Part shown: in pieces, positions 36,498-45,802 of the stretch
Numbering within the stretch: position 1 is the stretch's first letter
Layout: each line of letters opens with the position of its first letter
Source of the DNA: an uncultured beta proteobacterium
Lineage (GTDB): Bacteria > Pseudomonadota > Gammaproteobacteria > Burkholderiales > Burkholderiaceae
Length of the DNA: 64,000 nt
Assembly (NCBI GenBank): GCA_903900805.1
Contig: CAIUOP010000027.1
Location: forward strand, 1 to 64,000
Direction of reading: 5' to 3'
The notes under the pieces: generated by a model
The model's input: only the letters and a program-made list of their open reading frames with translations
The model's database searches: none
What the model was told of the DNA's origin: nothing
Translations under genes and position numbers: made by a program

Positions 36498-39400
36498 CGC
36501 TTTCTGAGCTATGTATTAGACGTCCCGTAATGACGGTATTGCTGTCTATTTCAACTGTCATCGCTGGGAGTGTTGCGTATTTTAAGATTCCAGTAGCTGC
36601 CCTTCCTAGTTTCAATACGCCAGTGATTTCTGTAACGGCCAGCTTACCTGGCGCCTCACCTGAAATCATGGCTTCGGCGGTTGCACTCCCGCTTGAAAAA
36701 GAATTTTCAACAATTGATGGCATCAAAGTCATTAGCTCTACCAACTCACTTGGGTCAACGAGCGTTACTCTTGAATTTACAAGTGATCGCGATATTGATA
36801 AAGCTGCAGTAGATGTGCAGGCAGCCCTCTTACGGGCCCAACGCCGCTTACCAATTGAAATGACGATACCCCCTTCGTATCGAAAGATTAATCCTGCTGA
36901 TACCCCTGTATTAATTGTGCGGATGAGTTCCCCGTCAATCAGCCTCTCTGAAATGAATGCTTATGCAGAGAACCTGATGTCTCCAAACTTATCCACTATT
37001 ACTGGCGTTTCACAGGTAACAGTGTATGGAGCAAAGCGCTATGCAGTCCGAGTAAGTGTTAGGCCAGATGCCTTAGGTAATCGCAACATCACTATGGATG
37101 AGGTGGCTGCCGCGATCAACAAGGCAAATACCAATAGTCCGGTTGGAACCCTTGATGGCCCCCGCCAACTGATCACCATCTACGCCAATCCACAGTTAGT
37201 GACAGCTGAGCAATTTGGCAACCTCATCGTTGCCCAGCGCAATGGGTTTCCAATTTATCTCAAGGATGTTGCTGATGTTCAAGAGAGCTTTGAGGACGTA
37301 AAGACCTTTGCCTCAGCGAAAGGTGAACGCTCTATAGCAATTGGTATTTTGCGCCAACCCAACGCTAATACAGTTGAAGTTGTTGACTCAATTAAAAAGC
37401 TGTTGCCTTCTCTTAAAGCGCAAATGCCGGAATCTATTCAGTTAACACTGATTAATGACCGCTCCCTTTCGATTATTGAGTCAATTCATGATGTCAATCT
37501 GACATTACTTCTCACTATTGCACTGGTGGTCTTAGTGATATTCCTATTCCTAAAGCATTTATCTGCAACTATCATTCCATCCATTAGCTTGCCGATTTCT
37601 CTGATCGGTGCATTCTTTGTTTTCTACTTTTTAGGCTATAGCCTCAATAATATTTCCTTGCTGGGCATCACGCTTGCTGTTGGCTTAGTGGTAGATGATG
37701 CAATCGTAGTACTAGAAAACATCATGCGTTATGTTGAAGAAGGCATGGACCCCTTAAAAGCTGCTTTAAAAGGTAGTAAAGAGGTTGGCTTTACGATCAT
37801 CTCAATCTCCTTATCTTTGGTGGCAGTATTTATTCCACTATTTTTCATGGCAGGTCCAATTGGCCTGCTCTTTAGAGAGTTCGCCGTTGTGGTAACGCTC
37901 TCCATATTGGTCTCAGCGGTTGTCTCATTAACAGTAGTACCAATGTTATGCAGCCGCTTTTTGCCCAAACCCGGTCAACATCCAAAAGAATATGCAATCA
38001 CAAAGCAGTTCGATCGTGTATATGAATGGACTTTAAAAAAGTATATCCACTTTTTAGATTTAGCCTTGGCAAATAGAAGGAGAGTGTTATTTGGGGCCTT
38101 AGCCAGCTTTGTCATTACTATTGCGCTCTTTGTTTACAGTCCAAAAGGATTTTTTCCAGAGGAAGATATTGGTCAATTGCGCGTGACTGTTGAGGCATCT
38201 GAAGACACTTCCTTTAGCACAATGATGGCTTTGCAAGATCAGGCTGCGAAAGTGGTCGATAGCGACCCCAATGTTGCAACCTCAATCTCTATTCTTGGTG
38301 GTGGCCAAAGCTCAGGTCGTAATACCGGAAGATTCTTCATCATTCTGAAGCCCAAGGATGAGCGCCAAAAAATGAGTAAGGTCATGGAGGGACTTAGATC
38401 CAAGTTCAAAGAAATTCCTGGCATTCAGGTCTATATGAGCCCAGTACAAAATTTACAGCTAGGCGGTCGAAGTAGTAAAAGCCGCTATCAATTTACCCTT
38501 CAAAGCGTTGGCTTCGAAGGTGTCAATGAATGGGCCGAAAAATTGTTACAAAAAATGCGCGCTGATCCAATTTTCAAGGACGTCACTAGTGACTCGCAAT
38601 TAAAAGGTTTGAATGTCAAGATTGAAATTGATCGGGAAAAAGCTGCCAGCGCCGGAGTATCCATCGCCGATATTCGTACTGCCCTTTATTCTTCTTTTGG
38701 TGAGAGGCAGGTATCTACTATCTATACCCCCGTAAATACCTATTATGTGATTTTAGAAACAGCACAGAATGATCGTCAATTTGAAACTGATTTGAATAAG
38801 GTCTACGTTCGCGGTAGAGCAACAGATAAATTGATTCCACTATCCAGTCTGGCGAGCTTTGTCAGGACTGTGGGACCCACTGCAGTAAACCACCAAGGGC
38901 AGATCCCAGCGGTAACGATTTCTTTTAACCTCGCTCCCGATGTTTTCTTGGGTGATGCAACTAAGGCAATCGATGGCTTTGTTAAGGCAGTTGCGTTGCC
39001 ACCTTCCATCATCACCAGTTATGGTGGCGATGCTGCCGTATTTAAAGATAATCAATCAGGTCAAATCATTTTGCTATTGGCTGCATTAGGCGTGATTTAT
39101 ATCTTGCTTGGCGTTTTATATGAGAGCTATATTCACCCGCTCACCATTCTGGCAGGTTTACCCTCTGCAGCGATTGGCGCAATCTTGTCCCTACGTATCT
39201 TCGGATTTGAGCTAACCATCGTTGCTTCGATCGGCATCTTGCTGCTCATTGGTATTGTGAAGAAAAACGCGATTTTGATGATCGACTTTGCGTTAGATGC
39301 ACAGCGTAATCAAGGTATGACTCCTGAAAAAGCAATTCGTGAAGCCTGTATCTTGCGCTTTCGCCCCATCATGATGACAACCATTGCCGCTTTGATGGGC

Positions 39401-39592
39401 GCACTGCCCATCGCCCTTGGCTTGGGTGCTGGCGCAGAGTTACGCCAACCTCTAGGTATCAGCGTGGCTGGTGGCCTGATCTTCTCTCAATTTGTCACCT
39501 TGATTATTACTCCCGTGATTTATCTCTATTTAGATAAATATGCGGGTAATGGTCCAATGGAAATTCCGCCGTCAGTGCTTGAAGGAACCTAA
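36494..39592 (+). CDS. RND-family multidrug efflux pump, HAE-1 type
   Basis: A 1032-residue inner-membrane antiporter with the expected 12 helices in two repeats and two large periplasmic loops. The N-terminus SELCIRRPVMTVLLSISTVIAG is typical. The fourth-helix proton relay region LLGITLAVGLVVDDAIVVLENIMRYVEEG carries the paired Asp. The late GIVKKNAILMIDFALD and ILRFRPIMMTT are also standard. The subgroup resembles MdtB/MdtC/MexF-like pumps, but drug range cannot be told. It works with the preceding adaptor and an unlinked TolC-type channel. It overlaps dnaQ by one base. Confidence 0.93.
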   Translation: MTLSELCIRRPVMTVLLSISTVIAGSVAYFKIPVAALPSFNTPVISVTASLPGASPEIMASAVALPLEKEFSTIDGIKVISSTNSLGSTSVTLEFTSDRDIDKAAVDVQAALLRAQRRLPIEMTIPPSYRKINPADTPVLIVRMSSPSISLSEMNAYAENLMSPNLSTITGVSQVTVYGAKRYAVRVSVRPDALGNRNITMDEVAAAINKANTNSPVGTLDGPRQLITIYANPQLVTAEQFGNLIVAQRNGFPIYLKDVADVQESFEDVKTFASAKGERSIAIGILRQPNANTVEVVDSIKKLLPSLKAQMPESIQLTLINDRSLSIIESIHDVNLTLLLTIALVVLVIFLFLKHLSATIIPSISLPISLIGAFFVFYFLGYSLNNISLLGITLAVGLVVDDAIVVLENIMRYVEEGMDPLKAALKGSKEVGFTIISISLSLVAVFIPLFFMAGPIGLLFREFAVVVTLSILVSAVVSLTVVPMLCSRFLPKPGQHPKEYAITKQFDRVYEWTLKKYIHFLDLALANRRRVLFGALASFVITIALFVYSPKGFFPEEDIGQLRVTVEASEDTSFSTMMALQDQAAKVVDSDPNVATSISILGGGQSSGRNTGRFFIILKPKDERQKMSKVMEGLRSKFKEIPGIQVYMSPVQNLQLGGRSSKSRYQFTLQSVGFEGVNEWAEKLLQKMRADPIFKDVTSDSQLKGLNVKIEIDREKAASAGVSIADIRTALYSSFGERQVSTIYTPVNTYYVILETAQNDRQFETDLNKVYVRGRATDKLIPLSSLASFVRTVGPTAVNHQGQIPAVTISFNLAPDVFLGDATKAIDGFVKAVALPPSIITSYGGDAAVFKDNQSGQIILLLAALGVIYILLGVLYESYIHPLTILAGLPSAAIGAILSLRIFGFELTIVASIGILLLIGIVKKNAILMIDFALDAQRNQGMTPEKAIREACILRFRPIMMTTIAALMGALPIALGLGAGAELRQPLGISVAGGLIFSQFVTLIITPVIYLYLDKYAGNGPMEIPPSVLEGT

Positions 39593-40302
39593 TGCGTCAA
39601 GTCATTCTCGATACTGAAACTACTGGATTAAATCCTGCTACCGGTGATCGCATCATTGAAATTGGTTGCGTTGAAATGCTTGATCGTCGTTTAACTGAGC
39701 GCACCTTCCATTACTACATTAATCCAGAGCGCGATATTGATGCTGGGGCCTTTGCTGTCCATGGCCTATCACGTGAGTTTCTTTCTGATAAGCCAATCTT
39801 TGCGAATATCGTTGAGCAGCTCATCGAGTTTGTAGATGGCGCTGATATTGTGATCCATAACGCAGCCTTCGACTTAGGCTTCTTGGATAATGAATTTGCA
39901 CTTTTAAAGCGTCCACCATTTCGCACTCTAGCTGCCAAGATCACCGACACCCTGCTCGATGCGCGCCAGATGTTCCCTGGCAAACGGAACTCTTTGGATG
40001 CCCTTTGTGAGCGCTTTTCTATCAGCAATCAGCATCGCACCCTGCACGGCGCACTTTTAGATGCTCAGCTCTTAGCAGAGGTGTATGTAGCAATGACGAG
40101 AGGCCAAGAGGATCTCTCGATTGATTTGATCGACTATACCGTTGGCGCTGATGCATCTGGACATACCAAAGCCTTACCGACTGATCTGAAGGTATTAGCA
40201 GCTAGTGATGATGACCTTGCGGAGCACGAAAAGATTCTTGCTGAAATTGCTAAGGCAAGTAAAAAGGACCCCGTATGGAGTCCTTTGAATACTGCTTCTT
40301 AA
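39592..40302 (+). CDS. dnaQ: DNA polymerase III epsilon subunit (proofreading exonuclease)
   Basis: A 236-residue DEDDh exonuclease. ExoI motif ILDTETTGLNP, ExoII VIHNAAFDLGFLDNE and ExoIII HGALLDAQLLAEVY carry the metal-binding acids and His. The C-terminal 60 residues are the tail that binds the alpha subunit. Its ATG shares one base with the RND pump stop (TAATG). The last codons also encode a hairpin that looks like the terminator for the convergent dehydrogenase gene. Confidence 0.96.
   Translation: MRQVILDTETTGLNPATGDRIIEIGCVEMLDRRLTERTFHYYINPERDIDAGAFAVHGLSREFLSDKPIFANIVEQLIEFVDGADIVIHNAAFDLGFLDNEFALLKRPPFRTLAAKITDTLLDARQMFPGKRNSLDALCERFSISNQHRTLHGALLDAQLLAEVYVAMTRGQEDLSIDLIDYTVGADASGHTKALPTDLKVLAASDDDLAEHEKILAEIAKASKKDPVWSPLNTAS
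40261..40286 (-). terminator. Terminator for the dehydrogenase gene, embedded in the 3' end of dnaQ
   Basis: On the minus strand AAAGGACTCC-ATAC-GGGGTCCTTT has one mismatch in a 10-bp stem, ending in TTTTT. It lies 24 bases after the stop of the convergent dehydrogenase gene and codes for KKDPVWSPL in dnaQ. It looks like an intrinsic terminator overlapping coding sequence. Confidence 0.6.
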
Positions 40303-40309
40303 GATTGGT

Positions 40310-41401
40310 TTAGATTGCAGCAGCAATCGCCTTACCTAAGTCATCCGTCTTAGCAGTGCCACCCACATCTGGTGTTAGTGGTGCATGTCCAGGCCCAGCT
40401 AACAAAACTTTTTCAATTGCATTAAAAATGGCTTTGCCTGCCTCTGGATAACCTAGGTGATCTAACATCATCGCCCCACTCCAAATTTGCCCAATTGGAT
40501 TGGCAATCATCTTGCCAAAAATATCTGGGGCCGAGCCGTGAACAGGCTCAAATAAGGATGGGAACTTACCTTCTGGATTAATGCTTCCAGAAGGAGCGAC
40601 TGCGATCGTGCCGGTGCAAGCTGGACCTAAGTCAGAAAGAATATCTCCAAACAAGTTACTAGCAACCACCACGTCAAATCGATCTGGATTCATGACAAAG
40701 TGGGCAGCCAAAATATCAATGTGATATTTATCAGTGCGCACATCGGTAAATTTCTTGGACATGGCTTCTACACGCTCATCCCAATAAGGCATAGTGATCG
40801 CAATACCATTTGATTTAGTCGCAGAAGTTAAATGTTTCTTAGGGCGACTCTGCGCCAGATCATATGCATATTTCAAAATACGATCAACGCCCTGTCTTGT
40901 GAATACCGATTCTTGAATCACAATCTCGCGGTCGGTATCAGGGAACATCTTGCCGCCAACACTGGAATACTCACCTTCAGTGTTCTCACGTACTACAAAG
41001 AAGTCGATATCACCTGGTTTGCGATTAGCCAAAGGACAAGGAATGCCGGGCAATAAACGGACTGGGCGTAGGTTCACGTATTGATCAAAGCCACGACGGA
41101 ACTGAATTAAGCTACCCCACAAAGAAACGTGATCAGGAAGAATAGCGGGCATGCCAACAGCACCAAAAAAGATGGCGTCGTATTGCATGAGGGTTTCGAA
41201 CCAGTTGTCTGGCATCATCTTGCCGTGCTTAATGTAATAATCACAGCTAGCAAAATCAAAATAGTCGAATTGCATGCCAATACCAAACTTACGGTTAGCG
41301 GCCTCTAAAGCACGCACTCCCTCTGGCATGACTTCCTTGCCGATGCCATCACCAGGGATCACGGCAATTTTTGGATTCTTAAAGATTTTCTTAGCGTTCA
41401 T
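40310..41401 (-). CDS. Tartrate/D-malate dehydrogenase (isocitrate/isopropylmalate dehydrogenase family)
   Basis: A 363-residue NAD-linked beta-decarboxylating dehydrogenase. It starts KIAVIPGDGIGKEVMPEG; DFFVVRENTEGEYSSVGG replaces the loops typical of LeuB, and SNLFGDILSDLGP and EPVHGSAPDIFGK are the metal and NAD sites. These features fit TtuC/DmlA, which oxidise tartrate, D-malate or 3-isopropylmalate analogues. The absence of leuCD nearby also argues against LeuB. The exact substrate is open. Confidence 0.88.
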   Translation of the reverse strand: MNAKKIFKNPKIAVIPGDGIGKEVMPEGVRALEAANRKFGIGMQFDYFDFASCDYYIKHGKMMPDNWFETLMQYDAIFFGAVGMPAILPDHVSLWGSLIQFRRGFDQYVNLRPVRLLPGIPCPLANRKPGDIDFFVVRENTEGEYSSVGGKMFPDTDREIVIQESVFTRQGVDRILKYAYDLAQSRPKKHLTSATKSNGIAITMPYWDERVEAMSKKFTDVRTDKYHIDILAAHFVMNPDRFDVVVASNLFGDILSDLGPACTGTIAVAPSGSINPEGKFPSLFEPVHGSAPDIFGKMIANPIGQIWSGAMMLDHLGYPEAGKAIFNAIEKVLLAGPGHAPLTPDVGGTAKTDDLGKAIAAAI

Positions 41402-41457
41402 ATTTTTATCTCAAATAATTAACAGTTATGTTTAATGCAATCAGGTGAAGATCGATA

Positions 41458-42120
41458 CTAGCTGATCGCACGACGAATTTGGTCTGGGACAACCTTGCCA
41501 CCTTTAGCAACAGAGTCGCTGTCGTGCTCTTCAGTATTTTCGATGGTTTCTAGCGCATCCTCCTGCATCCGGATATTATCCTTCGGGCAGATTGGCGCCC
41601 CATAACTAGCCCATTTTTTTAGCAAAGTGACCTCATAACCACATTGACCGCACTTGGCCTTACTGCGGCTGGAATTACTAGGTCTAGGCGGTGGAAAATT
41701 GATGGCCTGATGCGGATATGGGCCAAGCTCTTGACTAATCATCATGAGCCTTACTGTCAGCTCCTCAGTGGCATGCGCCATTCTTGCAGGCCCCTCTAGG
41801 CCGACTGTTTGAGCGATCCCCTTAAAATCCTCTCCATGACCGCTAAAGCAGTCATCAACAGCATGACATAGCTCATGTACTAAGGTGTCCAGTAACTGCA
41901 CTGGATCATCAATTTTGGGTGAAATAAAGATCTCATTGACGCCCCCGCCGGACCGCTCTCTTGGCCAACATTGGCCCAAGGTAGTTCTGGGGCTGCTAGA
42001 GGCCGGAAATCCACAAGAGACTCTGACTGGGGGGATGGCATAGCCTGCCTTGGAAAATACTGGTTCCAGGTGTCTAACGGCGTCCTCGAGCCATGCTTCA
42101 CGGACTGAATGTTGCTTCAT
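41458..42120 (-). CDS. SprT-like zinc metalloprotease-domain protein
   Basis: A 220-residue protein. The metal-binding HExxH lies in DTLVHELCHAVDD (about residue 86), with the downstream His in GHGEDFKGIA. A C-terminal zinc ribbon (CGQCGYEVTLLKK ... APICPKDNIRMQ) follows, then an acidic tail. This fits the SprT-like (SprT/Spartan) fold. The bacterial role is not established. It ends 56 bases upstream of the dehydrogenase gene on the same strand. Confidence 0.85.
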   Translation of the reverse strand: MKQHSVREAWLEDAVRHLEPVFSKAGYAIPPVRVSCGFPASSSPRTTLGQCWPRERSGGGVNEIFISPKIDDPVQLLDTLVHELCHAVDDCFSGHGEDFKGIAQTVGLEGPARMAHATEELTVRLMMISQELGPYPHQAINFPPPRPSNSSRSKAKCGQCGYEVTLLKKWASYGAPICPKDNIRMQEDALETIENTEEHDSDSVAKGGKVVPDQIRRAIS

Positions 42121-42201
42121 TGATCTACTTACTTTGCGCTAATAGTTTGGTATTTAAAACGGTAAAGTGCGATCATACGCCACCGAACGTAAAATAGCGC
42201 T

Positions 42202-43512
42202 ATGAAAGATCTCGAAAGCCTTAGCGCCTCCCAAGCTGTGAAAGCCCTCTCCAGAAGAGAGATTAAAGCAAGCGATTTACTGCTCTCCTGTCTAGATCGC
42301 ATCGGCCATCGCGAAAGCACTGTAAAGGCCTGGGTTAGCCTAGGTAAAGAAAATGCCCTAGCTAGAGCTAAGCAACTCGATAAGGGCGCTGTTCAGGGCC
42401 TATTACACGGACTACCAATTGGGGTGAAGGATTTATTTGATACGTATGACCTACCTACGGCATATGGATCTCCTATTTATCAAAACCATTACCCCAGAGC
42501 AGATGCGGTTTCAATTGCGCTGATGCGGCAAGCTGGTGGCATCATCCTCGGAAAAACGGTCACAACAGAATTTGCCACCTTTAAAGCTGGCGCCACAACC
42601 AATCCCCATAACCGCAAACATACCCCTGGCGGATCCTCTAGCGGCTCTGCAGCTGCAGTTGCTGACTTCATGGTGCCTTTGGCAACTGGTAGTCAAACTG
42701 CTGGTTCCATTATTCGCCCTGCATCGTATTGCGGTGTAGTTGGCTTTAAGCCTAGCCTTGGGAAAATTAGCATCGCTGGTGTCAAAAGCCTCTCGATCTC
42801 CCTAGATACTTTAGGTTGCTTTGGCCGCAGCGTAGAAGATGTGGCGCTCGGTATAGCCGCTATGAGTGGCGATCATCAACTCGCTACTGTGAAAGAGCTT
42901 CATAACAAGCCCCGCATTGGAATTTGCAAAACCGCTAATTGGTCACATGCTCAAAAAGAAACTGCTACTGCACTAGCAGTTGCAAGACATGCAGCAGAAT
43001 CCATTTGCAAAGGAACGGTTGTCGATCAGAAGCTAGCAAAAGCTTGTAATGGTTTAACACAAGCCCAAACCAACATCATGCTCTCGGAGATGTCGCGTAG
43101 TCTTCATTTTGAGCACTCCCATTTTCCGAAGAAAATTAGCCCGCTAGTAAATAAACTACTGAGTGATGGCGCTCAAATTAGCTATGAGCAATATGTCAAA
43201 GATCTATTGATGGTTGAGCGTGCCAAAGCGTCGGTAGCAGAGCTTTTTAATAACGAGATCGATATCTTGATAGCCCCTAGCGCTATCGGTGAAGCGCCAT
43301 TAATCAAAGATGGCACAGGCGACCCTATCTTTTGCAGGGACTGGAGCATGCTGGGTCTGCCTTGCATCAATCTCAATGTCGCTAGCGGACCCAATGGCTT
43401 GCCAGTAGGTGTAACACTCATTGCGGGCCCGGGTAAGGATCAATTCTTACTTAGTGCTGCAAGAGCATTTGCGCTAGCCTTACCTGATCCCGTTTTGCGA
43501 GATCAGGCTTAA
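42202..43512 (+). CDS. Amidase (amidase signature family)
   Basis: A 436-residue hydrolase with the Ser-cisSer-Lys triad: Lys in LPIGVKDLFDT, the Gly/Ser-rich PGGSSSGSAAAVADF, and Ser in GSQTAGSIIRPASYCGV. The last motif replaces the common TGGSIR form, as in a subgroup near allophanate hydrolase and other non-GatA amidases. No gatB or gatC is adjacent, so it is not the tRNA amidotransferase subunit. The substrate is unknown. It is divergent from the SprT-like gene. Confidence 0.9.
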   Translation: MKDLESLSASQAVKALSRREIKASDLLLSCLDRIGHRESTVKAWVSLGKENALARAKQLDKGAVQGLLHGLPIGVKDLFDTYDLPTAYGSPIYQNHYPRADAVSIALMRQAGGIILGKTVTTEFATFKAGATTNPHNRKHTPGGSSSGSAAAVADFMVPLATGSQTAGSIIRPASYCGVVGFKPSLGKISIAGVKSLSISLDTLGCFGRSVEDVALGIAAMSGDHQLATVKELHNKPRIGICKTANWSHAQKETATALAVARHAAESICKGTVVDQKLAKACNGLTQAQTNIMLSEMSRSLHFEHSHFPKKISPLVNKLLSDGAQISYEQYVKDLLMVERAKASVAELFNNEIDILIAPSAIGEAPLIKDGTGDPIFCRDWSMLGLPCINLNVASGPNGLPVGVTLIAGPGKDQFLLSAARAFALALPDPVLRDQA

Positions 43513-43519
43513 AGCGTAT

Positions 43520-44497
43520 TTAATCGAGCGTGATGTTGGCAGATTTGATTGCCTTATTCCAGTAAGGGAGCTCCTTCTTCACCAAGGCATCAGTTGCAGC
43601 AGGCGTTAAATAACGCACCTCTACGCCGGCAGCATCAGCGCGCTCTTTTACCTCAGGCAATGCCAAACTCTTCTTCACTGATTCTGTCAGCTTAGTAATC
43701 ACTGGTGCAGGCGTTCCTGCGGGAGCAAACAAGCCTACCCAGGACTCTAACTGGAAGGAAGGTAAACCAGCCTCGGCAGTAGTTGGCACATTTGGCATTC
43801 CTGGATGACGACTCTTACCAGTGACTGCCAAACCTTTGAGCTTGCCACTTTGTACGTGCTGCATCAATGATGGCGGAGTGCTGATAAAGACCTGTACTTG
43901 ACCAGCAAGAACATCCTGAATCGCAGGGCCAGATCCTTTGTAAGGAACGTGGGTCATCTCAATACCGGTAGATTGCTTAAACATCTCAGTGCCGATGTGG
44001 GAGACTGAGCCATTGCCCTGTGAGGCGTAATTAAGCTTTCCTGGGTTAGCTTTGGCGTATGCAATAAATTCTTTTAAGTTATTCACTGGCACTGAAGGAT
44101 GGACTGCGATCACATTAGTAGAAATAGTCAACAAAGCAATCGGAGAAAAATCTCTCACGGGATCCCAAGGGAGCTTATCCATTAAAGCGGGATTGCCAAC
44201 GTGATAACCAGAGTAAGAAATCAATAAGGTATATCCGTCTGGCTTCGCATTGGCGACAAATTGGTAGGCAATATTTCCGCTTGCCCCAGGTCTGTTATCC
44301 ACAACTACGGTTTGACCAATCACCCTCGTTAGTGGTTCACTAAGTAAGCGTGCTGAGGTATCAACCAAACCTCCTGGAGGGTTTGGAACAACTAAGACAA
44401 TGTTTCTATCAGGAAAGGATTGCGCACTGGTGACACTGGTCAGCGCCGTAAACCCTAAGCAGATGAATAATTTTTTACACACAATGCCTGTTTTCAT
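43520..44497 (-). CDS. Bug/TctC-family periplasmic solute-binding protein
   Basis: A 325-residue binding protein of the tripartite tricarboxylate transporter type, very expanded in Burkholderiales. The signal peptide ends near TSAQS; family motifs are FPDRNIVLVVPNPPGGLVDTSAR, VVDNRPGASGNIAYQFVANAKPDGYTLL and VPYKGSGPAIQDVLAGQV. I start at ATG 44497, with GGAG at correct spacing (GGAGATCATTATG), rather than the TTG upstream. No TctA/TctB partner is adjacent, which is common for orphan Bug proteins. The ligand is unknown. Confidence 0.94.
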   Translation of the reverse strand: MKTGIVCKKLFICLGFTALTSVTSAQSFPDRNIVLVVPNPPGGLVDTSARLLSEPLTRVIGQTVVVDNRPGASGNIAYQFVANAKPDGYTLLISYSGYHVGNPALMDKLPWDPVRDFSPIALLTISTNVIAVHPSVPVNNLKEFIAYAKANPGKLNYASQGNGSVSHIGTEMFKQSTGIEMTHVPYKGSGPAIQDVLAGQVQVFISTPPSLMQHVQSGKLKGLAVTGKSRHPGMPNVPTTAEAGLPSFQLESWVGLFAPAGTPAPVITKLTESVKKSLALPEVKERADAAGVEVRYLTPAATDALVKKELPYWNKAIKSANITLD

Positions 44498-44524
44498 AAT
44501 GATCTCCAAAATCTGATAATACGT

Positions 44525-45646
44525 TTATCTTTGACCTACTTTAACGTTTCCAAAAACTGCTTGTGCTTCGCGTGGCAAACAACGCCAATAGCGCTCATTG
44601 GCGTTGACAGTTCGCTCCAATGCAGCAGCAGCCTCCCAGCCCCAACGGGGTTTATATAAGAAGGCTCTGGCTAAGGCCACCAGATCAGCATCACCCGCCT
44701 GCAAAATCGCTTCCGCCTGATGTGGGTCCGTAATCAAACCTACCGTCATTGTCGGCAAACCAGTTTCATCTTTGACCACCTTAGCAAAAGGCACTTGATA
44801 ATTGGGTCCTAGCGCAATTTTTTGCTTCGGAGAAATACCACCAGAAGAGATATGAACAAAATCGCAACCGAGCGGTTTGAGGTGCTTTGCAAACTCAGCT
44901 GTGTCATCGTGTGTCCAGCCTCCCTCTATCCAATCACTTGCTGAAATACGAATACCCAAAACACCTTGATAAGCTGCCCTGACTGCGGTAAATAATTCCA
45001 ATGGAAAACGAATGCGGTTTTCAAATGAACCGCCATATTCATCGGTTCTTTGATTGGCGATCGGCGATACAAACTGATGCAATAAATAACCATGAGCACC
45101 ATGAAGCTCGATACCATCTAGACCAATACGATCAGCGCGTTTAGCCGCCATCACGAAAGCATCAATCAGATCGTTTAATTCTGCTTTAGTAATCTCATGA
45201 GGTAAGCGCTCTCCTTCATGCTGCGGAATCGCTGAAGGCGCTCGCATCTCCCAGCCACCCTGATCAACGGGGAGCAATTGACCGCCATCCCAAGGGGTCG
45301 CGCTAGACGCTTTGCGACCAGCATGCGCTAATTGAATAAATACAGGTATTGCTGGGGCTAATTTTCGTGCACGGGTCAATTTATCTTTTAAAGCGGCTTC
45401 GGTGCGGTCGTCCCACAAGCCTAAGCATGCTGGTGTAATCCGAGCCTCTGGCGTGACACCAGTAGCCTCAATAATGAATAAAGCTGCCCCACTATTAAAC
45501 AGGTTGCCCCAATGCATGAGATGCCAGTCAGTCGCCTCGCCATTATTTGCCGAGTATTGGCACATGGGGGCTACGATGATGCGGTTAGCCAATTCCAATG
45601 GCCCACGGGGTGAATTGAGGGTGTATTTAGAAAACAAAAGACTCAT
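44525..45646 (-). CDS. NADH:flavin oxidoreductase, Old Yellow Enzyme family
   Basis: A 373-residue FMN-dependent TIM-barrel reductase. Motifs are NRIIVAPMCQYSA (the Cys typical of the YqjM/NamA thermophilic-like class), FIQLAHAGRKAS, GIELHGAHGYLLHQFVSPIANQRTDEYGGSFENR and DLVALARAFLYKPRWGW. It reduces activated C=C bonds; the natural substrate is unknown. It precedes the Bug protein gene by 27 bases on the same strand and is divergent from mmsA. Confidence 0.94.
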   Translation of the reverse strand: MSLLFSKYTLNSPRGPLELANRIIVAPMCQYSANNGEATDWHLMHWGNLFNSGAALFIIEATGVTPEARITPACLGLWDDRTEAALKDKLTRARKLAPAIPVFIQLAHAGRKASSATPWDGGQLLPVDQGGWEMRAPSAIPQHEGERLPHEITKAELNDLIDAFVMAAKRADRIGLDGIELHGAHGYLLHQFVSPIANQRTDEYGGSFENRIRFPLELFTAVRAAYQGVLGIRISASDWIEGGWTHDDTAEFAKHLKPLGCDFVHISSGGISPKQKIALGPNYQVPFAKVVKDETGLPTMTVGLITDPHQAEAILQAGDADLVALARAFLYKPRWGWEAAAALERTVNANERYWRCLPREAQAVFGNVKVGQR

Positions 45647-45802
45647 GGGATACCTTAAAAAGGTGAAAAATAGTCCAAAAATTACTAAATGAACTCTAAA
45701 GCGATAGAATACTCAAAAAGCAAAATAAACCTGAAATCAAGCCCTGCAGACCTCGTGGTCAGCGAGCTTCCATTACCCAAAAACTGATTAATAAACGAGA
45801 TT

